DNA of 64,000 bases from the NCBI GenBank assembly GCA_027704905.1, contig CM051015.1, positions 11,048,395-11,112,394 on the forward strand, read 5' to 3'. This DNA comes from Muraenolepis orangiensis. Lineage: Eukaryota > Chordata > Actinopteri > Gadiformes > Muraenolepididae. Made by a program: the position numbers and the translations under genes. Every line of letters begins with the position of its first letter. The stretch's first letter is position 1. Under the pieces are notes generated by a model. The model did no database searches and was not told the origin of the DNA. It saw only the letters and a list, made by a program, of their open reading frames with translations. This document shows positions 12,071 through 22,771 of the stretch, piece by piece.

Positions 12071-12193
12071 TTGCACAGGTGACATTGTTCTTCTCCAGAA
12101 GCTGGTTGTCAGCACAGGCACACACTCTGCCTCCTGGGATGGCGAGGCACAGGGTACCGCAGCCGCCATAGTTCACCTTGCATGCATTGTCAC
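12071..12193 (-). CDS. lrp1b: lrp1b window exon 13: EGF module after propeller 2
   Basis: A 123-bp block, phase 1 at both ends, acceptor TATCCGCAG, donor GTAGGAAC. It has no ATG in frame, so an ATG-based search misses it. Translation gives a six-cysteine EGF module GDNACKVNYGGCGTLCLAI, then PGGRVCACADNQLLEKNNVTC (one possible N-glycosylation site). Human LRP1B has DNMCRVNNGGCSTLC and CACADNQLL at the same place as remembered. It links propeller 2 to ligand-binding cluster II. Confidence 0.92.
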
Positions 12194-13581
12194 CTGCGGA
12201 TACAGAGCCAGAATAAGGTGTCTTATTTACTTGGAGCTATATTTTAGAAAAAACCCAGCCGCCGGCCACTGTTTGGGTGCTTCATTTTGTGTTTGGGTGG
12301 GTCGGACAAAATGCCCCAAATTCTGATCTTGTGTATATAAACAGTGGTTTTCTTTTATGTTTTAAACCAACATGCCAAGTGGGCTCCCTATGAAGTGGAA
12401 AGAAAAGGATTCCTGCTCATGTTAATGAAGGGGGACGTTTGACATTTGGATCCTCTGCTCTGGACAAAGACGATGAGGAAGAAATGAAAGAAAGGAAAGA
12501 ACAGCCACAGACAGAAGAGCTCAAGCACGAGCCCCCTTTGTCAATTTCATTTAATGTGAAACCCCCCCTCCTCCCAAAGAAAGCAGCCCCTGAGCCAATG
12601 AGATAAAGCGTTCTGTTTTGTGCGAGCCAATCGGTGATACTCAAAAGATCGGACAGCCAATTAATCAAGTCGGTGACATAAAACATTGGAGGATTGGCCA
12701 GCGAATGTAAATTAAACTAAGCTTGGGTTCCGGCAGCCTGCCACTCCTCTGTATCACATGCTCGCCCTGGCACAATCCGTACCTCATAATCTGTAGCCAG
12801 GCAGATTGTTGATAATGAAGCAAGTACACGCATAATAATGGATGCATTTCCGCCCCCCCCCCCCCCCACACACACACACACTATTTTAAATGTTTGTTTC
12901 TTTCATGAATTATTTTACAATGTTGTTTCAACAGGGCGGTGTGTAGATGTAGCCAGCCGTCTCAGACTTTGTGGGCAGTGATGAGAACAATCAATCCTCC
13001 CCTGGGTGCATTTACTGTGGGATGGGGGGGGGGGGAACTTGGCACCATACCTGCCTGCTGCAGAGACCACAGGAGGAGGAGGAGGAGAAGGACTGACGAG
13101 GAGGAGGGCCACGGGCCCTGCAGGTCGGCAGCCGCCAGCATGCACATCCTGCGCGTCTATTATCTATTCATCTAACAGTGGGGATCCATCATCATTTGTC
13201 GATTGGTCTATGTGAAGACGGACCCCTCCTCCTCCTCCTCCTCACTCCCCCCCCCCCCCCCGACTTAGTATCCCTTAATCTGGGAGAGTGGCTTGCACAA
13301 TGCGGCAGTGGCCCCATCACCACAGAAGAAGGCAGTAAGGTTCCCGCTATGGGATTTGACACCGATTGTGCACCAATATTAATATATATATATAAAGATA
13401 TATATATAAAGATATATAAAGATATAGATACAGGACATGGTTATAATAATAATAATAATAATCAATTATATTTATAAGCGCACTTTACAAAACTCTAAGT
13501 GCTACAATGGTTTAAATAAAACAAGAAAATAAAAGCAGCGACGTTTACGTCGGCATGGCAACAGTGGGGTTTTTTTTTAAT

Positions 13582-14058
13582 CTAGTGAAAGCCTATTCTA
13601 AAAAGATGTGTTTTTAGGCCTTTTATAAAAACATCCACAGTCTGTGGTGTCCTCAGCTGGTTTGGGAGGGCATTCCACAGTCTCAGAGCAGCGGAGCAGA
13701 AGGCTCGGTCTCCCATGGTTTTCAGTTTGGTCCTGGGGGGGAAGGAGGAGGTTTGCCTTTTCAGAGCGTAGGCTCCTCGTGGAGGTTTGTGGGGTGAGCA
13801 GTTATTTGATGTATGAGGGAGCATTTCCATGAATGCACTGGAAGAGGGTGATTTTGTAGTCAATCTTGAGTGATACCGGGAGCCAGTGCAATGGTTTGAG
13901 TATGGGTGTCATGTGTTCATACTTCCGCACTCTCATCAGGATCCTAGCAGCGCTGTTCTGGATGTACTGCAGCTTCTGGATGTTCTTGCTAGGAATCCCA
14001 ATGAGAAGTGCGTTATAGTAGTCTAGCCTGGAGGAGACAAAGGCGTGGACAAGCTTTT
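13582..14058 (-). pseudogene. LINE ORF2 C-terminal fragment
   Basis: Continues in another frame after the deletion junction: LVHAFVSSRLDYYNALL, IPSKNIQKLQYIQNSAARIL, then RAFCSAALRLWNALPNQL and VFIKGLKTHLF before a stop. This is the typical carboxy end of fish L2-like ORF2 proteins as remembered. No DDE or RT catalytic residues remain. Confidence 0.8.
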
Positions 14059-15123
14059 CAGGTCGACGGTGTCAAATGCTGCAGTTAGATCCAGGAGGAT
14101 GAGGAGGGATGGAGATCCGGTGTCAACTGTCATCAGCAGGTCATTGGTCACCCTGACTAAGGCAGTTTCTGTACTGTGGCCCTGGCGGAAACCAGACTGG
14201 AATTTTTCAAAGAGGTTATTGTGTTTGAGATGTTCGTGAATCTGAATGGCAATTACTTTCTCCAGCACCTTTGATAGAAATGGCAGGTTGGCGATGGGTC
14301 TGTAATTAGCAAGGACTTCAGGGTCTAAGGTGGGTTTTTTGAGGAGTGGTTTGATGACAGCAGCTTTTAATGGGGATGGAACATGACCAGACTGGATGGA
14401 GTTGTTTATCACTAAAGTGATCAGGGGACTTATGGCACCAATGAGAGATTTGACCAGGGCTGTGGGAAAGGGGTCCAGGGCACAGGTGGAGGGTTTCATC
14501 TTTTTGATGATGGCCTCAACGTCATGCTGCGAGATGTCAGTGAAGCAGCAAAGAGGCTGGGTAGGTTCGGGCTGGGGGTTGACGGTCAGTTTTCGCAGCT
14601 TGCAGGTGTACCAGGGGGCTGAGCGTGTGAAAGTGACTGTTCTGGTTTTGACAGGGGCGTGGAGATCCAGGAGATTACGCAGAGATGTATTGTATTGTTT
14701 ATAAGTACACCGGTTCATTGACTGATGTAGGAGTAATTGTGGAGAGAGGTTGATGTTTTTCAGATTTCTGAAACGGATTTGACGCTTGGGTTTGGTGCGG
14801 GGTAGCAGGAGCGGCAGCTCCATTGAGATGGCTTTGTGATCTGACACACCAAGATCGTACACTGATAGTTTATTAATGGGGGCAGAGTTTGTGATGACAA
14901 GGTCCAGTGTGTGTCCCCTAGTGTGTGTGGGGACATCAACATGTTGTGTTAGGTTGAGGCAGTCCAGAAAGTGTAGGAACTCGGCTGCATAGAGACAGGA
15001 GGGGGTGTCAACGTGAATATTTATGTCTCCTAGTATTACAATGTTGGCAGAGGTAGCGCAGAGTGTAGTGAGAAGGTCGTGCATCTCTGGGATGAAAGCT
15101 GAGTTGGGTTTGGGTGGCGGCTA
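14023..15123 (-). pseudogene. LINE endonuclease/reverse-transcriptase fragment
   Basis: The longest open stretch of the LINE, bounded 5' by the TAG at 15121-15123 and 3' by a frame break where the element is deleted. It begins in the endonuclease (LGDINIHVD) and runs through the RT fingers and palm entry (AAFDTVD). The active-site aspartate pair and thumb are absent, so no active polymerase can be made. Confidence 0.85.
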
Positions 15124-15810
15124 GATGAGAAGTATTGTCAGTGGGAGGGGGAGTTTACATTTAAATCCAAGGCATTCAAATGAAGATAGCACAGGCAGAG
15201 GCAGGGGGGACAGTTCCAGTGCATTTCTATGTATTATTGCTAAGCCGCCACCATGACCAGAGGTGTGGTCTTGTATGAATGATGATTTGTTTGCAAGGGA
15301 TTGTGCATTAAGCAGTTATATTTTGACTGTGGATGAAATGGTGGATTTCTGTAGGGTCCGGAGTAAACTGGAATCCACTCCACGTTTTTCGCACAGCTCA
15401 GTGTGTAGCAGTCTCGCGGTGTTTCCCGTGCTATTTACACCGAAAGCGACAGCGCTCTGATGACGTGGCAGACGTGCGACAGTGGAATGGATGATACAGG
15501 CGGGCATGGTTGGTGGTAAACAAACTCTTCTACGAGAGCCTCTGTTGATGTAACGAGGTTGGCATAGTAGTCCAAGGTGTTTGATGGCTGAGATGCATGG
15601 GTTGGGTGGTTGTTGAAACTCAGCAGTTGCGGGATAGAATACTTTAACATCATGCTGGTGGCCGCAGGTTCTTGTCTGGAGATAGCAGTTAGCCATAGAC
15701 TGAAAACGGTTAGCCAATATGAGATGGTGATCCATAGCATGGCAGGAGGAGAAGAAGCTGGGAGAAACGGTCTGTGTCAAAGCAGCAGGTTAACCGGCAG
15801 GCTGTTCTTG

Positions 15811-15897
15811 CCGGCTAGCTGTGGAGGCAGCTGTCCTAGCCGGCTAGCTGTGGAGGCAGCTGTCCTAGCCGGCTAGCTGTGGAGGCAGCTGTCCTAG
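15811..15897. repeat. 29-bp tandem triplicate in the LINE leader
   Basis: Three identical 29-bp copies (15811-15839, 15840-15868, 15869-15897), each starting CCGGCTAGCT and ending CTGTCCTAG. It lies in the presumed 5' leader of the LINE. Tandem leader monomers are known in some LINE families; whether these are such monomers is inference. Confidence 0.9.
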
Positions 15898-16537
15898 CTG
15901 ACAAGGGCTAACCACACCGGGAAAGTTGAAAGGCTATCCGGGAGATACATCACAGTAGCGATGGTGAACAGTGATGGATATATTGTGGCCCAATAGTAAC
16001 CGGGAGTTCACAGCAGGGAGATGCTCGTTGGAGGCCGAATAGGCCGCTAGTTAGCCAGCTAGCGTTTGCCGTCCGGGAGCCGCCGATGAAGCGGAAGGTG
16101 AGCAAAAGGTAGGGCGGTTATCCAAAACACGGTTTTTGTATTTAAGATACAGTCAGCAAAAGATATGTAAGTTGTTGAATGGTAACATCTTACAACAACA
16201 ACGAAAAGAAAAAACAAAACAAAAAACAACTTAACTAGAGCTAGAAGAAGCGGCGAACAAGCAGCGCCAGCGTCCTCTCCCGGACGTGACGTCGGACGGA
16301 GTGTGATGGAGTTATAGGTATTGTCTAATAGTGTATTTTGAAAGAGTGCGTATGTGTGTGTTATGTTCGTGTAGTTAGTCAAGAAAATAAGTAAGTCAGT
16401 TAAGTTAAGTAAATACTCCCCCAAAAAACAAATCAAATCAAGCCAGAGGAAAAGAGAGAAGGAAATGAATCAATAACTATAGAAATATACAATACACAAA
16501 TAAAAACATATAAATGATGTATCCATTGTGGCCGGAC

Positions 16538-16727
16538 CTTGCTGGCTGGGCGCGTCGTAGACCCGCAGGCCGAAGAGGGGGGGCCGCTCGCTGCGCAACA
16601 GGGTGACGTCACCAGAGGGCAGGTCCAGCTGGAAGACAGAGGCGTTCATGTACTCCGTCCAGAAGATGGAGTTACGATGGTGGGAGATCCCGAACGGGTG
16701 GTTCAGCTCCTTGCCGTTGTACACCAC
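16538..16727 (-). CDS. lrp1b: lrp1b window exon 12: end of propeller 2
   Basis: A 190-bp block, phase 0 to phase 1, acceptor GCATCGCAG, donor GTCCGGCC. It encodes VVYNGKELNHPFGISHHRN, IFWTEYMNASVFQLDL (possible N-glycosylation at NAS) and LLRSERPPLFGLRVYD, closing with the SQQ that joins the next EGF exon. The C-terminal stretch is closer to LRP1B (ERPPLFGLQIYD) than to LRP1 (ERPPIFEIRMYD) as remembered, so this exon gives strong paralogue evidence. Confidence 0.95.
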
Positions 16728-17695
16728 CTGCGATGCACAGACAAGTACACACGTGCACACACACACACACACGTACATATGTTGTGTACACAGACACAAG
16801 TACTTAGTGTGTGGGAGTCATCGTATGTCACGACAGTAACACAAATTGCAGAATTGCAGAAGACGGAAACCCGACACCGAACAGTGATCTAGATATTTGC
16901 ACTGCGTTTTTGTTATGATTTAATTCGAACAGTATTTCGCCGAGACGATAATTTAATATCTCTACAGGAATGCAATCCTCTGATCGTTTGCTCGCCTGAA
17001 TGTTTGCCAAGATCCTCACATGGGTTAAGACTGTGTCTGCGAACGTGTTCTCTCTCCTGGCAGGCATTTTAATACACTAGGAGCAGCGGATGGATGAGGG
17101 GGATAAAGGCAAGGCGTGTGTGTATCTGTGGAACACAGATTCACACCTGCAGCGGTCTTGTGATGGCTTCACAGCAGCAGCTGAGACTGAGGTTCCTTGC
17201 TGGAAGCACATTTCAAGCAGTTTTCAGGGGCGGAAAAAAGGGGGGATTTCTTTTTGGCAGATTTTCACAATACGCTTTTACGATTTTTAAAAGACGCGAG
17301 ATGCACCCAGGGTGGATAAGCTAAATATTTAATGTATTTACATAATGAATACCGGTATGGCTTCAACGCCATCATCACGCTTTTACACAACCATAAATAT
17401 TGTGTGTTATGTTGATGCATATGGCATATTATACTATTGAAAAAAATGTATAAAGCATCATCACTGTCTAACAAAAGAAAAATAATTCTTATTAGAATGT
17501 AATTTGTCAAAAATAATAACAACGCCCTCGCACACCAAAACAAGATTATATCCAGGCAATATTGCCTGGCCTCAGATGTGGCCCACAGAGATGATAGGGT
17601 CACTGCAGCAGATCAATACCCTTCCATCTCTTTACGTGTCACAACAACAACAAAAAAACTAAAAGGAAATCGATACAAAAGAAACAAAATGTCAC
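16728..17695 (-). other. lrp1b: lrp1b intron, 1 kb
   Basis: Intron between window exons 11 and 12. A short CA tract lies near the acceptor (16757-16776). The rest is AT-rich with nothing recognised. Confidence 0.8.
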
Positions 17696-17915
17696 CATTC
17701 TGCCGGTGCCGTTGAGGTGTATCTTCTCGATGTGGTCGTAGTACGCGTCGCACCAGTACATGGTGCCGGCCCCGTGGTCCAGAGTCAGGCCGTTGGGCCA
17801 CAGCATGTTGGAGGTGACAAAGACGCTCCTGTTGGAGCCGTCCATCCACGCTCGCTCGATGCGGCCGATGCTGTCGTTCACCTCGTCCTCCTCCCAGTCC
17901 GTCCAGTACATCCAG
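17696..17915 (-). CDS. lrp1b: lrp1b window exon 11: propeller 2 with YWTD motif
   Basis: A 220-bp block, phase 2 to phase 0, acceptor TCCCGACAG, donor GTGACATT. It encodes WMYWTDWEEDE, the canonical YWTD signature, then RAWMDGSNRS (possible N-glycosylation), MLWPNGLTLD, MYWCDAYYDHIEK and LNGTGRM. The single cysteine in YWCDAYYD matches LRP1B as remembered (LRP1 has YWVDAFYD). A (GT)n run in transcript orientation starts about 23 bases upstream of the acceptor. Confidence 0.96.
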
Positions 17916-17935
17916 CTGTCGGGATGCACGTGGCG

Positions 17936-17988
<53 letters not shown>

Positions 17989-19662
17989 CAGGGGGGGAGT
18001 GAGTAAACCCAGCTTAAATGCAAATACTTTCAATGCCAAATATGCATGCTGTTACACACAGGAAACCCTGTTATGGATATTATCAGTAGGAGTATTATAT
18101 CAGCGTTATTTCGAAGAAGAGGAAGATGTAAGAGGAAGAAAAAGAAGATGGAATGTAAATAATTGATCGGGAATACCAATATTTAAGCCCACCTAAAGAC
18201 AGTGGACCTAACGTGCTAGCTCAGAAGAGGCCTAGCGGTGAGCTAAAACAGAATGCCTTAATGACCTCGGCCCAATCAATCTGGGCTATTACTTTGGGAG
18301 GAGCAACTGAACATCAATGCACAAATGAGTCATGAAGACAAGAAAATAAAGAAAATCGGTATGCCTTTTGCACACAAATGCCTGATTATTCCCAACAGGG
18401 ACCACTACGTTATCTGAAAAGTGATGGCCTCAACGCCTTTCAGGTGATCTGTTCTCAGCAGCGTTTTGCACAATTTGAGTTTCCATGACTCAGGAATTGT
18501 ATGTAATCCTCTATTTAAACAGGTAGACTCATTGAGATCAGGATCTCATTTTTTCAAGAGAGACCTGTGTACAAAAAAATGTATTGTCAGTAACGTGTGG
18601 GTAATTCATCACTGATAGCATGGACGACAGGCACATATACACACGCACCCACACACCCACACACACACACACACACACGCGTGCGTGCGCAGTGTGCGTG
18701 TGTTTGTCGCATTACACTAAAGCGCATAAGCTGACCGAATGCTCACACAACCTAATCAAAAGCCAGTCGAGTATATATATAAATATATATAGCAAAAATC
18801 TGAAGAAGCACATCATTTTTAGTCTTTCTTTCGACCGTGCTACAGGTTTTGCCGGAATACTTAAAGCACCGACCCGGACGTAGAGATAACGAGAACAGCG
18901 TGACAGAGAGTTGACGCCGACCGCTGGAAATCCTTATCGTCACGCAGCAGACTGAGGGCGACTAGCGGTGCGAGAGAGAGAGGAAAGGGGAACCGAGAAC
19001 ACAGGCAGGAGATCAGCTGGAGGGGGCCGCATCCCTTTCCCCTGAACAACAAAGAGGACCCCCCCCCCAACAACCACCCCCCCCCCTCTCTGGAGTAAGT
19101 CCAGATAGAGATCAAACCCGGGTGTCTGACGTCTTCCTCCGTAGGAATCCAATCCTGGGCCAAAAGTGATGATTTATCCTTTGGTACAAACGGAAATATT
19201 GTTTTACCCCTGGCATCTTGCAGGACCGTGGACAAAAAAACGTGTATAATAATAAAATGTAATAATAAAAAGAGAATAAAAGAAAACAACCTTAAAAGGG
19301 CAGCTATTGTGTGGGTGTGCTTCTTCGAGTCAAACATAACAACAACCAAAAATGTCACGAATTTGAGTTTTGATGAGTTTGTCGTCTCGCTGTATTGCTC
19401 GACTGCTCCTTGACCGGGCTCTCAATCAACATTGGGTGAGTTAATAATAATATTGCCCATCCATCTCTGTAGAACCACTGATACCCTACGATAAGGGAAG
19501 CTACATATCCATCGAGATCTGAGTACGGTACATAAAACGTACCTTTATAAATAACCTCGATATTGCATTAAAATCTTTCAGTTTCAGCAGGATATGCAAC
19601 AATATTACAGTATAATGCAAGAGGTTGCATAGGTTTGTCTGCATGTATATATGCATGCCTGT

Positions 19663-19696
<34 letters not shown>

Positions 19697-19763
19697 GGAA
19701 CACAGTAACATAAAACATAAAAACACAAAACACATAAAAACACAAAACATTATTTTGTCCAAC
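17916..19763 (-). other. lrp1b: lrp1b intron, 1.8 kb
   Basis: Intron between window exons 10 and 11. It contains CA microsatellites at 17938-17982, 18653-18680 and 19664-19695 and poly-C runs near 19060-19090. No coding signal. Confidence 0.8.
17938..17982. repeat. (CA)n microsatellite near an acceptor
   Basis: About 22 CA units. In the transcript it is (GU)n, starting 23 bases upstream of the 3' splice site of window exon 11. Confidence 0.95.
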
Positions 19764-19944
19764 CTGTTTAGGGGGTCGACCACGATGGCTCTGGGATGTG
19801 ACATGTCCCCTTCCAGGAGGGTCTTCCTGGTCAGAGAGGCCTGCTCCAGCCGTGCCACACTGATGGTCTTCCTGTAACCATCGTTGGTCCAGTACAGGTT
19901 CTTCCCAATCCAGTCCACCGAGATGCCCTCCACGTTGTCAAGAT
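19764..19944 (-). CDS. lrp1b: lrp1b window exon 10: propeller 2
   Basis: A 181-bp block, phase 1 to phase 2, donor GTTGGAC. The acceptor CTCTTCCAG is formed by the end of a pentanucleotide (TCTCC)n microsatellite in transcript orientation. It encodes LDNVEGISVDWIG, KNLYWTNDGYRKT (YWTN blade), SVARLEQ and the strongly conserved HPRAIVVDPLN. NLYWTNDG is the LRP1B form; LRP1 has NLYWTDDG as remembered. Confidence 0.95.
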
Positions 19945-20307
19945 CTGGAAGAGGAGAGGAGAGGAGGGGAGAGGAGAGGAGAGGAGAGGAGAGGAGAGGA
20001 GAGGAGAGGAGAGGAGAGGAGAGGAGAGGAGAGGAGAGGAGAGATGGGAAGATTAGAGGAGAGAGAAAAAAGTGAAAGAAGCAACCAAAATAAAATACAA
20101 ATACAAGAGAAAGACAAATTAAATAAAAATAAAGAGAATTTCCAATGTTGTTTCCAATGTTCTTAAAGACAAAGCAGACATCAGACTTGTGTCAATTTAG
20201 CACCACACAACATCATGTACCCTACTACTTAACTTAAATCCAAATTTCATATTATTTTAAGTGGAAATCTGTCGATGGGTCTGAGGGAGAGAAACTATCC
20301 AGCCCAC
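19945..20307 (-). other. lrp1b: lrp1b intron, 363 bp
   Basis: Short intron between window exons 9 and 10. A quarter of it is the (GGAGA)n microsatellite that abuts the acceptor. The remainder is purine- and A-rich on the plus strand. Confidence 0.85.
19951..20043. repeat. (GGAGA)n pentanucleotide microsatellite
   Basis: About 18 units of GGAGA/GAGAG on the plus strand. In the transcript it is (UCUCC)n and runs into the 3' splice site of window exon 10. Confidence 0.96.
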
Positions 20308-20544
20308 CGTCTTTGAGTATGGTTTCCCGGCCGGTGCCGTCGATTTTCTGCCGGCCAATCAGGAAGCTGGTGGTGTCGGCGAAGTAGACGTGTCCCGACT
20401 CTGCGTGGTAATCGATGGCCCGTGGGTTCACGAGGTCCTCGATGGGCACCATGTGCTCGTTGCTCGACTTGATGTTCATGTCCAGGCCCCGGATGACCCC
20501 TGGACGCCCCTTACCGTAGAACAGGAAGAGGTCGTTTTTGGGCT
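20308..20544 (-). CDS. lrp1b: lrp1b window exon 9: start of YWTD beta-propeller 2
   Basis: A 237-bp block, phase 1 at both ends, acceptor CCTTGCAG, donor GTGGGCTGG. It encodes LFLFYGKGRPG, the blade motif HVYFADTTSFLIG and QKIDGTGRETILKDG, all strongly conserved in LRP1/LRP1B. An ATG-initiated reading would miss the 5' third of this exon; the start given here is the splice acceptor, supported by homology reaching back to KPKND. It opens the second propeller. Confidence 0.94.
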
Positions 20545-21033
20545 CTGCAAGGAGAAGAGACCAAGAATAGCTCTGGTTTGTTGTTGTCCTTATGTTGTTG
20601 GCTTTTTTTTTTGTTGCTCACCCACACTTATTGTCAATTAATTGGCCTAATTCATCAATGTTGCTCCCGGGCATTACACCCTCTTACTGGCCGCATTGTT
20701 CTTATCTGCTAGCCGGAGCGAGCCCCCATCCATTCACCTTAATGGAGCCTTTAACCAGCGGCAGTGACAATACCGCGCGCCCTCAATCACGCTACAATAC
20801 TGTCCAGGGATGGCGCGCGACGCTGGAGCAAACAGAGACAGCGGAAATACAGGTGAGCCTCTGAGCTAAAGTAGCGCAGTGGCGTCTGGGTGGAAAGGCA
20901 AACAGGAGCGCTGAGACAGCTCGCTGGCGGGCCCACCAGGGGAACCAGCCAGCTCCGCTACAACCCTCCAGAGATCCTCCACCCAGAGAGGGGATAGTAG
21001 GGAGAGAGAGAGAGAGATGAATAAAGTTAGGGG

Positions 21034-21036
<3 letters not shown>

Positions 21037-21119
<83 letters not shown>
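21037..21119. repeat. (GA)n microsatellite
   Basis: About 40 GA units with a few interruptions. Confidence 0.95.
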
Positions 21120-21121
<2 letters not shown>

Positions 21122-21396
21122 CCCTTCTCGCTACTCCAACCCCCCTGCCCCAGGAGACTGAGCTGCTTGGGGGGTTGAGGACCACACATGGCTCACTTCA
21201 ATTTATCATCTCGCAAGGAAGCAAGGGGGTGGTGTAAAGGAGAGAGGGGTGCGGGGGGGGGGCAAGTTACCCAGGAGACAATTAAGCGTTGCGAGAGACC
21301 CAGATATCAAACCACCCCCTCCTCCATGACTATATGAGGGAGCGCTAGCATTTAGCTACCAATTTCATTAGGCTGTGGGAGTAGAGAAAAATGGAA

Positions 21397-21550
<154 letters not shown>

Positions 21551-22200
21551 AAAGAGAGATATAGACACAGAGAGATAGGCATAAAGAGGGACAGAGAGAG
21601 AGATAGATACAGAGAGCGAGAGACTAGTGTCATCAAAACATCTGAGGAAGAGAACGAGAAATAAATCAAATGTGTCACAGCAGAGACGGCCCCTGTGCTT
21701 CTGCGAAGCCCGGATCGAAATGTGGTGTGGGGAGCCACACGATAGTGTCATCAATTTAATGTTCTGCCTTCATTGTCAACTACACAATGTCCACCAATTG
21801 ATCAGACCGGCACAATGCACACAAACTTAAATCCCCATTATGGCAATAATGAATCAGGCCCACGGCAGGTCGATAGTGAAATGTCGTTTTCTAATGGGCT
21901 GGTGTCCATCGCTGTTCATCTTCATCACTGTCAGTCTGGGCCTGATGCCTGCACGCACGCATGCATGCATGCATGCATACATGCATGTGCAGAGCAAAGA
22001 GCGCAATGTGACAGACTACCTTCGCCGGTATATGACACATGACCTTTAGAAGAAGATCTGAATCATATTCTGCAGCTTGCTGCCGCTCTCGTGGCTCATA
22101 AATGTCGCAATTATGACATGCGCGACGCTAACAGGTTCAAAGCGTGGCGGAATGTGGCGGAAGCCGGGTTCTCCTGGGAATTAAAACAACGTGCGCTCAC

Positions 22201-22344
22201 TCTTGCAGGCCTGTCCGTCGGCTCCCAGGCTGTACCCGGTGCGACAGCGGCAGCATCTAGACTTGTAGCTGCCACTCAGCAGGCAGATGTGGGAACATCC
22301 TCCGGGCTTCCCATACGCATCGGTCTCACACGCGTGGCTCCGGA
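22201..22344 (-). CDS. lrp1b: lrp1b window exon 8: EGF module after propeller 1
   Basis: A 144-bp block, phase 1 at both ends, acceptor GTGTCCAG, donor GTGAGCGC. It encodes VRSHACETDAYGKPGGC, SHICLLSGSYKSRCC and RCRTGYSLG, then GQACK. The module should hold six cysteines but has seven: SRCCRC where human LRP1B has TRTCRC as remembered. It is only 228 bp from window exon 7, the shortest intron in the window, and that intron is largely a (CT)n tract in transcript orientation. Confidence 0.92.
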
Positions 22345-22386
22345 CTGGACACGCCATCAGGGGAGTTGGGGGGGGGAAGAGGGAGG

Positions 22387-22390
<4 letters not shown>

Positions 22391-22476
<86 letters not shown>
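22391..22476. repeat. (GA)n microsatellite in the 228-bp intron
   Basis: About 43 GA units occupying over a third of the shortest intron. In the transcript it is (CU)n, ending 46 bases before the acceptor of window exon 8. Confidence 0.96.
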
Positions 22477-22477
<1 letters not shown>

Positions 22478-22572
22478 GCAGTTACCGACCAATCAAACAA
22501 TCCCGACAGACGTTGTTGCTGCCAAGCCGGCTAGAGCATGAAGCCGAAGGTTAATACAAAATGTCCTTAAAC

Positions 22573-22771
22573 CTTTTGGCTGAGCGAGCTTGTGGTAAAC
22601 ACGGATCCCTCTGGAAGTCCCCAAGCTGGCGAGCGTCTTTGGCTGTGCGGTGAGGTTGAACCTGTGGATCTGCAGCAGCTCTGACGTGCTGGGGCCCCCT
22701 TTGGAAGGATCGGCGCGGAGGCACAAGAACAAGTAGTCCTCAAACGCCGTTAATCCATAAATGTATGAGAC
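22573..22771 (-). CDS. lrp1b: lrp1b window exon 7: end of propeller 1
   Basis: A 199-bp block, phase 0 to phase 1, acceptor CCATACAG, donor GTTTAAGG. It encodes YIYGLTAFEDYL, a diverged loop, then IHRFNLT, and closes with GIRVYHKLAQPK before the EGF exon. The loop after FEDYL (FLCLRADPSKGGPSTSELL) does not match the remembered human LRP1B sequence and is about eight residues longer. It also brings in a cysteine not present at that place in human LRP1 or LRP1B as I recall them. Reading frame and both splice sites are intact, so it is taken as a working exon. Confidence 0.88.

Larger units (their letters stand above)
13441..16310 (-). mobile_element. Decayed L2-like non-LTR retrotransposon (LINE)
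   Basis: Read on the minus strand, from 5' to 3': a GC-rich leader with a 29-bp triplicate; a frame with INRGSRRR (about 15780-15316); an endonuclease remnant (GGGLAII, then LGDINIHVD, TLDLVITNS and SDHKAI); reverse-transcriptase blocks (YRPIANLPFLSKVLEK, FQSGFRQGHSTETAL, AAFDTVD); and a C-terminal part (SSRLDYYNALL, RAFCSAALRLWNALP). It ends in an (ATT)-type tail at 13441-13462. It is broken: an in-frame TAG at 15121-15123, missing endonuclease sequence near 15270-15310, and a deletion at about 14061 that removes the polymerase FADD-type catalytic block. The 5' limit is uncertain. Family placement (L2/CR1 side) is from remembered fish LINE sequences. Confidence 0.85.
12194..16537 (-). other. 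lrp1b: lrp1b intron, 4.3 kb, with LINE insertion
   Basis: Intron between window exons 12 and 13. It contains poly-C/CA tracts (12851-12880, 13246-13261), an AT microsatellite (13380-13432) and a decayed L2-like LINE occupying about 13441-16310 in the same orientation as the gene. Confidence 0.85.
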
